DNA of 64,000 nt from Kazachstania africana CBS 2517 (Eukaryota; Ascomycota; Saccharomycetes; Saccharomycetales; Saccharomycetaceae), in NCBI RefSeq assembly GCF_000304475.1, contig NC_018942.1, positions 1,276,034-1,340,033 of the forward strand. Reading direction: 5' to 3'. The stretch's first letter is position 1. Each line of letters starts with the position of its first letter. The notes beneath the pieces are model-generated. The model was not told the origin of the DNA. It searched no databases and worked only from the letters and a program-made list of their open reading frames with translations. A program made the position numbers and the translations under genes. Shown one piece after another: positions 30,064 through 40,821 of this stretch.

Positions 30064-33000
30064 ATGGGTCCGAATATAAACCATACTGTTGACAATATCC
30101 CATCAAACAGTTCTTCCAAAATGGATGAGGATGACGAATATTATAAGACTTCGTCGAATACATCTTCTTTAGATTCCTCGTCTGATGAATTTAGCTATTT
30201 ACCCACTGGAGAATATAAAGTCCAAAAAAATAAACCAAAGACTTATTTAAATATAGACGATATTGAAAGAGTTACTGATTCTGAAATCTTCCCACAAAAG
30301 AGACTCTTTTCTTTCTTACATTCTAAAAAAATTAAGGAAGTTCCCACAAATGATGATGAAAGACCAATTTACCCATTTTTTCATGCAAATATAATCTCTC
30401 GAACATTTGTCTGGTGGGTTATGCCCATCCTTAAAGTAGGTTACAAGAGAACTATTCAACCAAATGATCTTTTCAGGATGGATCCGTACTTCTCCATAGA
30501 AAAAATGAGCTCAGATTTCGATAAAAATATGGATTACTATTTCCAAAAGACTTACAACAAATATAGGAAAGAGCATCCAAACGCTACCGAAGACGAAGTG
30601 TACGAGCATGCCAAATTGCCAAAATTAACCGTATTTAAAGCCCTTTTTTGGACTTTCAAACGTCAGTATATCACCTCCTGTATCTGTGCTATTTTGGCAA
30701 ACTGTGCATCAGCTTTCAACCCAATGATCACTAAGAGACTGTTAGAATTTGTAGAAAGGAAAGCTGTATTGAAGCATATGAAAGTTAATGACGGTATTGG
30801 CTATGCCATCGGTGCATGTCTAATGATGCTCTTTAACGGTATCCTTTTCAACCATTTCTTCCATAATTCACAAATATGTGGTGTTCAAGCAAAATCCATC
30901 TTAACAGCAGCTGCATTAAATAAAATGTTCAGGGCGTCAAAGTATGCAAGACACAAATTCCCTAGTGGTAAAGTCACTTCTTTTGTCACTACAGATTTGG
31001 CTCGTATCGAATTTGCTCTATCATTCCAACCCTTCCTTATCGGTTTCCCACCTTTATTAATCATCTGTATTGTATTATTAATTGTTAACCTGGGTGCCAT
31101 CGCCCTCGTGGGTATTGGTCTTTTCTTTGTTGTTGCTGTATTCGTAATGGTCATCTTCAAGAAGATTGTTGACCTAAGAATGTCCGCTAATACTTTTACA
31201 GACGCAAGAGTAACCAAGATGAGAGAAATCTTAAATAACATGAAAATGGTCAAATATTACGCTTGGGAAGATGCTTATGAAAAAAATATTCAAGAAATTA
31301 GATCAGAAGAAATTTCGAGAGTTAGAAAAATGCAATACATAAGAAATGGTGTCATTGCATTAGCCATTTCTTTACCAAATATCGCATCCCTAGCTACTTT
31401 CCTTTCAATGTATAAAGTAAACAATATGGGCAGAACACCTGCTAATGTCTTCTCTTCCTTGTCGCTTTTCCAAGTTTTAGCTTTACAAATGTTTTTCATG
31501 CCAATTGCACTAGCTACCGGTATTGACATGATGATTGGTCTTGGTAGATTACAAGATCTTTTACAGGCTCCTGAAGAGCATTCAAGATTAATTGAAGATA
31601 GAAAACCAGATCCCGAGGTTGAAAAATCAAATATTGCTCTTAAATTGGACAATTGCTCCTTTGAATGGGATGATTTTGAAGAATTAGATTTACTAGAAGA
31701 AGCCGAAAAGAAAAAGAAAGAAAAGAAGAAGAACAAAAAGAAGAAAGACGATCCTAAAGCTAAAACTAAAAAATCATTGAAAAAGGAAAAGGAAAACAAT
31801 GAAATCGAGAAAGCTTTCAGCAAATTTAGTAATTTGGATTTCGAAATTAGAAAGGGAGAATTTATTATGATTACTGGTCCAATCGGTACAGGTAAATCTT
31901 CTTTATTAAATGCCTTCGCTGGTTTCATGAATAAAACTGAAGGTCGTATCCAAGTTAATGGTGATTTATTATTCTGTGGTTATCCTTGGATTCAAAACGC
32001 TACTGTTAAAGACAACATATTGTTCGGCTCTCCTTTTATTAAGGAAAAGTATGAAAATGTATTAAGAGTTTGTTCTCTGGACGCTGATCTCAAAGTTTTA
32101 CCAGCGGGTGATAAAACAGAAATTGGTGAACGTGGTATTAATTTATCTGGTGGTCAAAAAGCTCGTATCAATTTGGCAAGAGCTGTATACAAAACCAAGG
32201 ATATCTTTCTTTTTGACGATGTTTTAAGTGCCGTTGATTCTCGTGTTGGTAAACATATTATGGATGAGTGTTTGTTAGATCTCTTAGAAGGTAAGACAAG
32301 GATTCTTGCGACACATCAGTTATCTTTGATCGAAAAGGCAGATCGTGTTATTGTGCTTGGTACTGATGGCTCTTTTGATATTGGAACTGTCGATGAATTG
32401 AAACAGCGTAACCAAACTCTTACCAATCTTTTGGATTACTCAACGACTGAAAGGGAGAACGAAAATAGGGATGAATCCCCTGTTGCTGATGAAGAAAATG
32501 ATGAGTTATTGATTCAAGAAGAATTGAAAATTCAGTTGCTACAAACTACTACAAGAAATGAAGATGCGGAAGATGTTTCTGGTGGAGACGGTCATTTGAT
32601 AGAAAAGGAAGAAAGAGCTGTTAACAGTATCGGATGGGAAATTTACAAACAATATATCATAGCCGGTGTCGGTAAGTGGGGTTTCGTCGTTATTCCAGCT
32701 TACATTCTTTTCATTGTGATAACCTCGTTCTGTCAAGTTTTTTCATCCGTTTGGTTATCTTTCTGGACTGAAGATAAATTCCCAACTAGATCACCGAGCT
32801 TTTACATGGGTCTATATTCCTTCTTCGTCTTTGGTGGTTTCGTTTTCATGTGTGTACAATTTACCACATTATGTTCTATTGGTGTTTTGGCCTCAAAGTG
32901 GTTAAATTTGAATGCTGTACATAGAGTATTGCATGCTCCAATGTCATATTTGGACACCACTCCATTAGGTCGTATTCTTAACAGATTTACCAAAGATACA

Positions 33001-34437
33001 GATAGTTTGGACAATGAACTAACAGAAAGTGTTCGTTTAATGTTGTTTCAAGTCGGCAATATTGTTGCTGTCATTGTGATGTGTATTGTCTATCTGCCTT
33101 GGTTCGCTATCGCTGTTCCCTTCTTATTCTTCATGTTTGTGTTAATTGCTGACCATTATCAAAGTACTAGTAGAGAAATCAAGAGATTAGATGCTATTCA
33201 GCGTTCGTTTGTCTACAATAACTTAAATGAAGTCCTTGGTGGTATGGACACTATCAAATCATACAAAGGTCAAAAGAGATTCCAAGCTAAGTCTGATTAT
33301 TTAATCAACAAAATGAATGAAGCTGGTTACTTGCTTGTTTCCGTGCAAAGATGGGTTTCGATCTTCTTGGATATGGTTGCAATTATTTTCGCTTTAATCA
33401 TTGCTCTGTTGTCTGTTACAGGGGTTTTCTCATTATCCGCTTCTTCCGTTGGTGTTTTACTGACTTACGTTTTACAATTACCTGGCCTACTGAACTCTGT
33501 TTTGAGAGCTTTAACACAAACTGAAAATGATATGAATAGCGCAGAAAGACTTGTTAACTACGCAACCAAACTTCCCTTAGAAGCTGCTTATAAGAAACCT
33601 GAACTATCTCCTCCAGAGTCATGGCCTTCAAAAGGTGAAATTAGATTTCTTGATGTTGATTTTGCTTACAGATCAGGGTTGCCAGTTGTCTTGAAAGGTC
33701 TTAATCTTGACATCAAAAGCGGTGAAAAGATCGGTATTTGTGGTCGTACGGGGGCTGGCAAATCTACAATCATGAGTGCCTTGTACAGATTGAATGAACT
33801 AACTTCCGGTAAGATCTTAATAGATGATGTTGATATCAGTACTTTAGGTCTGTATGATCTTCGTAGAAAACTGTCCATTATTCCACAAGATCCAGTTCTA
33901 TTCAAAGGCACCATTAGAAAGAATTTGGACCCTTTCAGCAATTATGATGATTCTCTGTTATGGGATGCTTTAATAAGAAGTGGTGCTATCGAAAAGGAAA
34001 GTGTAGAAAAGGTCAAATCTGAGATGGTGAATGAAGAAGGAACACATACTGACATGCACAAATTTCACTTAGATCAATTAGTCGAGGAAGAGGGTTCTAA
34101 CTTCTCTTTAGGTGAAAGACAAGTGTTGGCATTGACAAGAGCACTAGTTCGTCAATCCAAAATTTTAATTCTTGATGAAGCAACATCGTCAGTCGATTAC
34201 GAAACCGATGGTAAGATCCAAAAACGTATTGTGGAAGAGTTTGATAATTGTACCATTTTATGCATCGCTCACAGGTTGAAAACAATTTTGCAATACGACA
34301 GAATTCTAGTTCTAGAAAAAGGTGTCATTGCTGAATTTGACCAACCTTTTAAGTTATTTTCTGATAAAGACTCCATTTTTAGAAGTATGTGTGAAAGGTC
34401 TAATATTACAGAATCCGATTTCAAAATTCAAAAATAG
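30064..34437 (+). CDS. YOR1: Yor1, multidrug ABC transporter (ABCC type) of the plasma membrane
   Basis: Yor1 (YGR281W) exports oligomycin and other anionic drugs and contributes to phospholipid flip at the plasma membrane. 1457 residues (1477 in S. cerevisiae) with the order TMD1-NBD1-TMD2-NBD2 and no extra N-terminal membrane domain. NBD1: Walker A GPIGTGKSS near residue 605, signature LSGGQ near 695, Walker B FLFDDVLSAVD near 716. NBD2: Walker A GRTGAGKST near 1227, a degenerate but family-typical signature SLGERQ near 1347, Walker B ILILDEATSSVD near 1367. A Lys/Glu-rich insert (about 545-585) precedes NBD1. A PDRE in the promoter predicts Pdr1/Pdr3 control. Position between PXR1 and BGL2 matches chromosome VII of S. 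cerevisiae. Confidence 0.96.
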   Translation: MGPNINHTVDNIPSNSSSKMDEDDEYYKTSSNTSSLDSSSDEFSYLPTGEYKVQKNKPKTYLNIDDIERVTDSEIFPQKRLFSFLHSKKIKEVPTNDDERPIYPFFHANIISRTFVWWVMPILKVGYKRTIQPNDLFRMDPYFSIEKMSSDFDKNMDYYFQKTYNKYRKEHPNATEDEVYEHAKLPKLTVFKALFWTFKRQYITSCICAILANCASAFNPMITKRLLEFVERKAVLKHMKVNDGIGYAIGACLMMLFNGILFNHFFHNSQICGVQAKSILTAAALNKMFRASKYARHKFPSGKVTSFVTTDLARIEFALSFQPFLIGFPPLLIICIVLLIVNLGAIALVGIGLFFVVAVFVMVIFKKIVDLRMSANTFTDARVTKMREILNNMKMVKYYAWEDAYEKNIQEIRSEEISRVRKMQYIRNGVIALAISLPNIASLATFLSMYKVNNMGRTPANVFSSLSLFQVLALQMFFMPIALATGIDMMIGLGRLQDLLQAPEEHSRLIEDRKPDPEVEKSNIALKLDNCSFEWDDFEELDLLEEAEKKKKEKKKNKKKKDDPKAKTKKSLKKEKENNEIEKAFSKFSNLDFEIRKGEFIMITGPIGTGKSSLLNAFAGFMNKTEGRIQVNGDLLFCGYPWIQNATVKDNILFGSPFIKEKYENVLRVCSLDADLKVLPAGDKTEIGERGINLSGGQKARINLARAVYKTKDIFLFDDVLSAVDSRVGKHIMDECLLDLLEGKTRILATHQLSLIEKADRVIVLGTDGSFDIGTVDELKQRNQTLTNLLDYSTTERENENRDESPVADEENDELLIQEELKIQLLQTTTRNEDAEDVSGGDGHLIEKEERAVNSIGWEIYKQYIIAGVGKWGFVVIPAYILFIVITSFCQVFSSVWLSFWTEDKFPTRSPSFYMGLYSFFVFGGFVFMCVQFTTLCSIGVLASKWLNLNAVHRVLHAPMSYLDTTPLGRILNRFTKDTDSLDNELTESVRLMLFQVGNIVAVIVMCIVYLPWFAIAVPFLFFMFVLIADHYQSTSREIKRLDAIQRSFVYNNLNEVLGGMDTIKSYKGQKRFQAKSDYLINKMNEAGYLLVSVQRWVSIFLDMVAIIFALIIALLSVTGVFSLSASSVGVLLTYVLQLPGLLNSVLRALTQTENDMNSAERLVNYATKLPLEAAYKKPELSPPESWPSKGEIRFLDVDFAYRSGLPVVLKGLNLDIKSGEKIGICGRTGAGKSTIMSALYRLNELTSGKILIDDVDISTLGLYDLRRKLSIIPQDPVLFKGTIRKNLDPFSNYDDSLLWDALIRSGAIEKESVEKVKSEMVNEEGTHTDMHKFHLDQLVEEEGSNFSLGERQVLALTRALVRQSKILILDEATSSVDYETDGKIQKRIVEEFDNCTILCIAHRLKTILQYDRILVLEKGVIAEFDQPFKLFSDKDSIFRSMCERSNITESDFKIQK

Positions 34438-34764
34438 ATACAAATTTTGCTCATATTAAAATTTCTTATTTCACTCCTTTGTCCCTCCGAATTATAGAAA
34501 CTTTAAACTTACTATACTACTCCCAGCGAGTTAATTATTAACTATATTAATCATTTAATCATGTATCATATTATTATCCATTAACATATACAAAATCCAC
34601 AAACATATATAAAATCCATTAATTACTGATAATTATAAAACTTTTTTTTATTAATTTTTTCTTAATTAATATACATCTATATACATATATTTCGCCTAGA
34701 ATAGACATGTTCAAATATCATTATAAGGGAGTAAAGAAATTTATGTCAGGCAAAAGATATGACT
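34438..34764. other. Convergent 3' intergenic region YOR1 / NIP1
   Basis: 327 bp, very AT-rich, between converging stops, with many TATATA and TACATA elements of the kind used as yeast 3'-end efficiency signals on both strands. No gene seen. Confidence 0.45.
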
Positions 34765-37194
34765 TTAACTACGATGAGGAGCATATAAACGTTCTTTATT
34801 GATTTTGTATTCTTTATTCAATCTTAGAGCAACCTCTTCTAACTTTGTAATTTCTTCACCCTTTTCAACTATCAAGATGGCTTTGTTCTCATCAAACTTA
34901 GCTGGGATTTCAAATTCATCAATGACAGATTGAAGGACTTCTACAATTTTGTCAGTTGGCAAATCGAAAACGGTTGATAAAGTGCTAGTTGAAAATTTGC
35001 AGTAAAATCTTTTGTATGTGAAGAAGTATGACTTCAATGATTCGATTTGGATCCTCTCGGTAAGAGAGTCCATAACAGTTGAAGCGTTCGGTAAGAATTT
35101 CCAGGCCTTGATGTTTTGTAGATACTTGACTGATTTTTCCCATTCACCCTTTTGCATTGATTTAGCAGCATACATGACAAAATCTCTGGAAGTCTCTGGT
35201 GGACCTTGGAAAGTTGATTTGTCATGATGTTCTAGTAGACGACGGATGGATTTTTGAGAGTATGGCAACCTTTTAACTTTAATACCTGAGTAATAGGCAG
35301 CCATTTGTGGAATCTCGATGATTAAAGAGCATGTCATGAAAATGACATCAATTAAATCTAAGTTTATGTGTTGATGATATGGTAGGCATTGTTGTTCACG
35401 TTCGTCAATAGTGGAGCTGACTCTTTGTAAGTTTTGTTGACCCAAGATTTCTTTCAAATGAGTGCTTGCTAATAACTCATTCAAAACTTGGTGGCATTCT
35501 TCAATCAAACATGATTGGAATGCAGAAAGACCTAGTTGAACAACTACCCTGTTGAATAAAATTTGTAGGGATGAATTGCTCTTACTGATATCAGCTTGGA
35601 TATTAGAATGTAGTAGCATTTCCTTGGCAGTATGGAAATCGTCATTTAATGCAGTGAAGTAGACACGGTATAAGATAGCACGAGTACGTAGGAAAGAATC
35701 TTCTTGTTTAGTTAAAACGTCAGAGATAGTGAAAACAAGTCTTTTAATGTAGTCATTATCCACTGGTCCATCGTGAGCGATGTACTTAGATTTGTAGTTA
35801 GATGGTATGGTTTTCCAGGCGTTGGTTTCGATGAAAGTGTTTAATCTTTCAGACTTGTAATAGATATGATCTAGTCTCTTAACGAAGACACGGGATAATA
35901 ATCTTTCCTTCTGTTCTTCAGGCAAGATAGCTTCTAGATACAGTTGAGTTCTCAAAATTAAGTTGTAAATAGATTGTTCATCTCTCAAACGAACTAAGTA
36001 GTCACTTGAATGTGGGTCGATGTTTAATAAGGATTTGTTGAATTCATCATCTAATCTTTCAACGAAAGAGAAGATGGAACCCAAGATTTTCTTGATACCA
36101 TTTTGATCAGCTTCTGGTTCATCTTCAATTGATTCGCTAGGAAGAGCCAATTCAGTGACTTGGTAAGTGTCAATGTTCTTATCTAAAATAGAAAATAAAG
36201 CCATGATGTCATTGTAAGAAGCTTTCCATTGCTCGATTGGTTGATATGATAAGTTTGAAGAAGCATCAAATCTTGTTGGTATTAAAGTCAAGTAGGCCAT
36301 TATTGATTCGTAGGAAGTTTTAGCGATGGATAAGGATTCTTCTAATATTTTGATTAAATCTTGTTGGTTAGTGTTTTTCTTACCTCTAGAGTCAATGACA
36401 ATACGTAGTGCGGTGAAGAAACTAGTTTCGGAAGTGGCAGTAGCCAAAGAAGCTAATGTCTTAGCCTTGTTGGCACCGAAAGGAGTTGCTTCCATGTCTG
36501 CAACAGAAGATTCAAGATCAACGGTAGCTTCTTTATCAAAGAACTCTGGATCTTCTTTTAACTTGGCCATTAATTCTTCATTTTCTCTGGCAACTTTCTT
36601 AACTCTTTGTCTAACGGTGTTGTAAGCTCTTGCCACTGCTTTATTTTTGATTTCAGATTGATCGGTAGAACCAACCAAATCCTCTACTTGACCAACAACT
36701 TTGATGAAGATTCTTGGAATACCCATGTTTTGTTGTTGAGCTCTGATCAATAGACGACTGATTAAGTCAAATTCATTTAATATGGTTACCCAATCTTCAG
36801 ACATTTCAGCAGTTTCAATTTTATCAAATACAGCGGTCATTTCATCTAATAATTTATCCTTAGCAGATTTGACGACTCTTTTACCTTCTGCATCAGATTC
36901 ATCAGAACTTGAATAATCTGCATTTCCTTTTAAAAATTTATTAGCAGTGGAACTTCCACCTTTTCTGAATGCAGATTTCTTGAACCAGTCCGGACCATAT
37001 GGTTTTGAGTCAGAATCGTCTGAATCAAAATCAGATTCAGACTCAGATTCATTAAATAAAGAATCATCAGATTGATTATCTTCTTCACCGGAGGAAGAAG
37101 ATAATAATTCCTCTTCAGATGATGATAACAAATCCTCTTCTGAAGACGAAGTAGCACTATCATATTCATAAGTATCTGCAAAGAAACGAGACAT
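34765..37194 (-). CDS. NIP1: Nip1, eIF3c translation initiation factor subunit
   Basis: Nip1 (YMR309C) is the c subunit of eIF3 and promotes start-codon recognition through eIF1 and eIF5 contacts. 809 residues (812 in S. cerevisiae). The N-terminus [20 protein letters not shown] with repeated SSSEEDLL and SD-rich blocks is the acidic, CK2-like region that binds eIF1/eIF5, followed by the conserved [17 protein letters not shown]. The C-terminal third (about residues 580-780) is the PCI domain, with the helix block IRRLLEHHD and the winged-helix ending around [19 protein letters not shown]. Its location between YOR1 and BGL2 is a chromosome XIII gene placed into chromosome VII order. Confidence 0.96.
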   Translation of the reverse strand: MSRFFADTYEYDSATSSSEEDLLSSSEEELLSSSSGEEDNQSDDSLFNESESESDFDSDDSDSKPYGPDWFKKSAFRKGGSSTANKFLKGNADYSSSDESDAEGKRVVKSAKDKLLDEMTAVFDKIETAEMSEDWVTILNEFDLISRLLIRAQQQNMGIPRIFIKVVGQVEDLVGSTDQSEIKNKAVARAYNTVRQRVKKVARENEELMAKLKEDPEFFDKEATVDLESSVADMEATPFGANKAKTLASLATATSETSFFTALRIVIDSRGKKNTNQQDLIKILEESLSIAKTSYESIMAYLTLIPTRFDASSNLSYQPIEQWKASYNDIMALFSILDKNIDTYQVTELALPSESIEDEPEADQNGIKKILGSIFSFVERLDDEFNKSLLNIDPHSSDYLVRLRDEQSIYNLILRTQLYLEAILPEEQKERLLSRVFVKRLDHIYYKSERLNTFIETNAWKTIPSNYKSKYIAHDGPVDNDYIKRLVFTISDVLTKQEDSFLRTRAILYRVYFTALNDDFHTAKEMLLHSNIQADISKSNSSLQILFNRVVVQLGLSAFQSCLIEECHQVLNELLASTHLKEILGQQNLQRVSSTIDEREQQCLPYHQHINLDLIDVIFMTCSLIIEIPQMAAYYSGIKVKRLPYSQKSIRRLLEHHDKSTFQGPPETSRDFVMYAAKSMQKGEWEKSVKYLQNIKAWKFLPNASTVMDSLTERIQIESLKSYFFTYKRFYCKFSTSTLSTVFDLPTDKIVEVLQSVIDEFEIPAKFDENKAILIVEKGEEITKLEEVALRLNKEYKINKERLYAPHRS

Positions 37195-37669
37195 TGTCTT
37201 GCTGATTATCTAGTTTCAGTACGGTGGTTTCTCTTTGCAAAGACAGGTTTCTCTTTATTAAAACTCTCTTTATTCACTAAGAGTAAAACGATGATGTTCA
37301 CCAATTTTTCTTTTCTCTCTCTTCCCTCTAGCTGAAAAATTTTTCAATCAGGCGAACGTGCTCGTTTTGTACGTGCGCGCATTCATTGCATCGAAATTAA
37401 GAGAAGCTCAATATTACAACTGTAAGAACGTCTATATATGAAGAATAGTATATGTAATGGGATCTAAAGTGGTGGGTGAATGAGACAGACTGACACTCTG
37501 AGCTATTACGTTTTATAGAAAAAGCTTGTATCTTAAAAGATGTATATAAGAACTTGAAATATATACATAAAACGTCAAAAAAAATTTAGAAACAAAGAAT
37601 GTATATCATAAAAGAACCTTATTTAATTGGTATCGGATATTTATGAGTGGTGATGCTGGATGGAGCTCC
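37195..37669. other. Intergenic region upstream of NIP1
   Basis: 475 bp between the NIP1 start and the BGL2 stop. Contains C/T-rich tracts close to NIP1 (about 37240-37330). No gene seen. Confidence 0.4.
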
Positions 37670-38611
37670 TTAACTGGAAAAGTCACAGGATAGGGAGTAT
37701 TTCAAAGAGTCGTCAGAAGTCCAGACACCCCAGTGTTTTTCAACATCACTCGTACCAGAAGTGTTTGGCTTCCAGTCTTCGTCAAAGGCTTCAAAAACGA
37801 TGACATCGACACCCCACGCTCTCATAGCACAGATACCTTCCTGCCAGAATTGTTGGGCGTTTTCGACGGATGGGTAAGAACTTTCATAGTTGGTACCATC
37901 GGTTGGCCAGCCGGTTTCACCAACCCAGAAAGTGATATCGGTAGAACCCTTTGTAGTTTGGATGGTTTGTAAAGCTTGCATAATATCGTCAAAGAAAGAG
38001 TATGAGGCGTTACTCATGGTTTGACCTTGCCAGTAAGAGAAGGCGTTGGCCATGACGAAGTCAGAAGCTTCAATAACGGCAGAGTTGTAACCAGCAACGA
38101 GAACATTCCAGGAATCGACAGTACCGACTTGGACACCCGAGTATGAGTTACCTTCAGAGTCATCAATGGAGGAAACTAAAGTACGGATTTCGTCAATCTT
38201 GTCAGCTAAAGAGGAAGCAGATAGATCGTCACGGTATAAAGCTTCAGAACCAACGATGAAACCAGCAACGGTAGATTTCTTGATAGCTGGAAGATAAGTA
38301 GACAAAGCGGTCTTTTCTTCAGAGAAATGGGTGTCGTCAGTTGGCCAGACACCGACAAAGACGGTGAAACCAGCAGCTTCAGCAGCAGGACCCAAGTTTT
38401 GTAAAGTGTTACAATCAGAAGCAGCATAGACCTTGATAGTAGTAGTGTAATCCTTTAAAATGGCTAAATCGTTTTCGTAGTCGGAAGTAGCCTTACAGGT
38501 ACCATCATTGTTCTTGACACCGATGTTGAAGGCCAGTTCACCCATGGCAGTGACCTTGGAGGCAGCTAGTAACAAACCAGCAGCAGTAGTAGCGAAAGTA
38601 GAGAAACGCAT
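37670..38611 (-). CDS. BGL2: Bgl2, major cell-wall endo-beta-1,3-glucanase/glucanosyltransferase (GH17)
   Basis: Bgl2 (YGR282C) is an abundant wall enzyme that cuts and rejoins beta-1,3-glucan chains. The ATG at 38611 gives 313 residues, the same as in S. cerevisiae, and opens a signal peptide (MRFSTFATTAAGLLLAASKVTA). The frame continues upstream to a TTG at 38680, rejected because it would bury the signal peptide. The GH17 catalytic glutamates are in FIVGSEALYR (acid/base) and FWVGETGWPT (nucleophile). Other strong blocks are NNDGTCKATSDYENDL and KHWGVWTSD. High codon bias fits strong expression. It is the third glucan-modifying enzyme in this block after SCW4 and GAS1. Confidence 0.96.
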   Translation of the reverse strand: MRFSTFATTAAGLLLAASKVTAMGELAFNIGVKNNDGTCKATSDYENDLAILKDYTTTIKVYAASDCNTLQNLGPAAEAAGFTVFVGVWPTDDTHFSEEKTALSTYLPAIKKSTVAGFIVGSEALYRDDLSASSLADKIDEIRTLVSSIDDSEGNSYSGVQVGTVDSWNVLVAGYNSAVIEASDFVMANAFSYWQGQTMSNASYSFFDDIMQALQTIQTTKGSTDITFWVGETGWPTDGTNYESSYPSVENAQQFWQEGICAMRAWGVDVIVFEAFDEDWKPNTSGTSDVEKHWGVWTSDDSLKYSLSCDFSS

Positions 38612-38928
38612 CCTTGATCTAAGTTTTATTTCTTGCTGAGTTGAGCACAATGCAATCGAAAGAAACAGTCGAGGAATCAAAAACTGTATCTTTAAATAAG
38701 ACGGAAATGCTGTTTATTTATTAGATTCTAAAAATAAGTTGTAGCAGAATATGCTGACGATTTTTTTTGCTCGAGGAAAAAAAGCAAGTTCTGGCGAGAA
38801 AAGCAACGCAGGCCCAGAAAAGAAACGGTTTTGAGATGCACAGGGTGATGTACAGATGTAGATATAAATATATATATATATATATATATTTATATAATAT
38901 ATGTGAATGTCTGGAGGGTGAGGTCTGT
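38612..38928. other. BGL2 promoter / ERV29 3' region with TA repeat
   Basis: 317 bp between the BGL2 start and the ERV29 stop, both on the minus strand. It holds a TA-dinucleotide tract of about 30 bp near 38868-38900 and T/A runs. Several short open frames here are low-complexity artefacts of the TA repeat. Confidence 0.5.
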
Positions 38929-39849
38929 TCAATATATCTTCTTCTTGCTGTCGATGGAGAGGTCGCCAGCACCGGTGTTTGTGACCAGGAGTAAGGCACC
39001 GATGATGCTTAGATTTTGGAAGAACTCGTATTTGAGATAGTCTCTCTTGGAGTTGTCATAGAACCAGTAGTTGTTCAAAGTGATGTCGTAGAATGCTAGG
39101 ATGAGGCCGAGCATTATGGAGGCTAGTTTAGTCTTGTAACCAGCTGCAAAACAAGCAGTGAGGATCAGGGTAAAAATCACTGTGATCCAGGACTTGGTAA
39201 AAGTGAACGTAATGAACATGAGAACAATCAGTATTCTGCCAGCAAATAAAAGGTAGCCCTTGAATTTTTGGTCTTTATCTTGCAATTCTGGTAGCATGCC
39301 AAACGTGGTTTTGTTTTTAACAATGGAATCACTGAAAGCAATTAATAGCCCACCAATGACACTGAAAAATCTGAGCACATATTGGAGATCCTTGAATAAA
39401 CCGTACACTAATCCTTGCAACATAATACTAGCACAGAGACCTGCTGTAGCATAGTTTGTTTGTTTCCTGGCTATCAATAATGTGGCACCAGCTGTCATTG
39501 TTAAAGTACAGGATATCAGGAAAAAGGCCACGAAGAAGTACGGATACCTCTTCCAATCACATAAATAGAACATTTGGTCCTTCCATTGGCTCACTATTCT
39601 CCAGGAATCTTCATAGAATGTAGCAACAATGAAAAATCTTGCAATCGATGGAATATATGGCTGTAACTTCTTAACCACAGATTTTTGAGTGAATTCCTCC
39701 GCAAATTCGTTTAAACTGTCCATTGAATTTTGTAATCTCGTAACCATAGAAGGGCCTCCCTTTGGTGGTGATCTTATGGCAGGTTGTGCTTGATGTTGTG
39801 GAATGGTATTCATACCATTGAGAGATGTAACGGGTCCCCTGTAAGACAT
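38929..39849 (-). CDS. ERV29: Erv29, COPII cargo receptor (SURF4 family)
   Basis: Erv29 (YGR284C) is a multi-spanning receptor that packages soluble glycoproteins such as pro-alpha-factor and carboxypeptidase Y into COPII vesicles. 306 residues (310 in S. cerevisiae). A cytosolic N-terminus of about 75 residues is followed by about seven hydrophobic segments. Family landmarks are EFTQKSVVKKLQPYIPSIAR and YEDSWRIVSQW. The C-terminus, KKKIY, fits a dilysine ER-retrieval signal (Lys at -3 and -4). It lies next to BGL2; the gene between them in S. cerevisiae (YGR283C) is absent here. This is the last gene of the conserved block before the degenerate region. Confidence 0.95.
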   Translation of the reverse strand: MSYRGPVTSLNGMNTIPQHQAQPAIRSPPKGGPSMVTRLQNSMDSLNEFAEEFTQKSVVKKLQPYIPSIARFFIVATFYEDSWRIVSQWKDQMFYLCDWKRYPYFFVAFFLISCTLTMTAGATLLIARKQTNYATAGLCASIMLQGLVYGLFKDLQYVLRFFSVIGGLLIAFSDSIVKNKTTFGMLPELQDKDQKFKGYLLFAGRILIVLMFITFTFTKSWITVIFTLILTACFAAGYKTKLASIMLGLILAFYDITLNNYWFYDNSKRDYLKYEFFQNLSIIGALLLVTNTGAGDLSIDSKKKIY

Positions 39850-40440
39850 AGTATATCGATGGTCTGTTTGGACAATTGGTGTATCTGCTAACCGATCATT
39901 CCAGCCTGTTCTTATATAATTTTTGATCTCGCTAAACTTTTTTTTCTAAACTCTCGAAAGTGTTGACAGTTTCCTTTTTTAGTAGTATATAAGACTTTTC
40001 AACGGAATCGTTTATATCGAATGGTTACAGTAACTCTTCTGGAAGCCTACTTATTGCATGGCACACACATTTTGAACCATTCATGATTTTTCGTCTAGTT
40101 TTATTTTCTTGTTTGTGGATATAGTACTTTTTTATGAAATGTGGTCAGAAAATGAATTCATGTGAGAACTGAACAAAAATTTAAGATAAATTAGATATAT
40201 GGATCTGAATCAATCTTTTTTGGTGATTTCACTAGCATAAAATATATTATTCATATTCGACTACCGACAAATTTTCTTCTATTAAACACTTGGTTTTGAC
40301 TGCTCGACTTCTTAATTTGGATTTTGCTCTGGATGTTGCGTAGCATTTCCAATCCTGCTATTATTCATCAGCAATGTTGTGAAACTTAGTTGTAAAAATG
40401 GTACCTCTACTCCTGGAAGATTAGTGATATTAGACTTGTT
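39850..40440. other. Intergenic boundary between conserved block and degenerate region
   Basis: 591 bp upstream of ERV29. The first 200 bp should hold its promoter (T-rich runs near 39940 and 39975). Beyond about 40.2 kb nothing coding is convincing until the broken transporter. Confidence 0.4.
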
Positions 40441-40821
40441 TGTCAGTTGGCGCTTGCCATGTTCATTATTTCCTTTTGAATGAGCTGCGATGACACATTA
40501 GATTGTCCCAATAGAATAGCAGAAATTTTCTTCGTTACATGTGTATTCAATGTATTCCAAGCAGCTTTTCCTTATCTAGCAATAGGTTATTCCAAACATG
40601 TCGATTCTGTATATGCAGGTAATGGATTCGGTCGCTCGACACTTGCCTGTACTTTCCCATTATTCGGGAAATCAATATATAATAACTTAGCAACCGGTGA
40701 CTATCCCGTAGGCTGAGGACCATTGATAATTGGATTTATGCCACCGGCGATAGCATTATCCTTTTTTGTTCCATATAAATATGGCGCATATTTACGTTCA
40801 AGATCATCTTTCACAGGTTAA
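40441..40821 (+). pseudogene. Broken MFS drug transporter (DHA1-like), C-terminal fragment
   Basis: A 126-codon frame reads as the last two or three membrane spans of a DHA1-type major-facilitator transporter: AEIFFVTCVFNVFQAAFPYL, then GNGFGRSTLACTFPLFGKSI, NLATGDYPVG, a stop, and LIIGF...PYKYGAYLRSRSSF. The order GN..FR...A.FPLFG ..YNNL......GWG is the usual end of the Flr1-type family. The frame is interrupted by two TGA codons (40477-40479 and 40714-40716). The second falls exactly where the family has Trp in GWG, so a TGG to TGA change is likely. The N-terminal two thirds of the protein are not found upstream. Family-level identification only. Confidence 0.55.

Noticed and set aside
31290..31928. 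212-codon minus-strand frame inside YOR1
   Set aside because: Shadow of the Lys-rich YOR1 insert; no independent support.
38714..38999. Overlapping Ile/Tyr-rich minus-strand frames
   Set aside because: Artefacts of the TA-dinucleotide tract.
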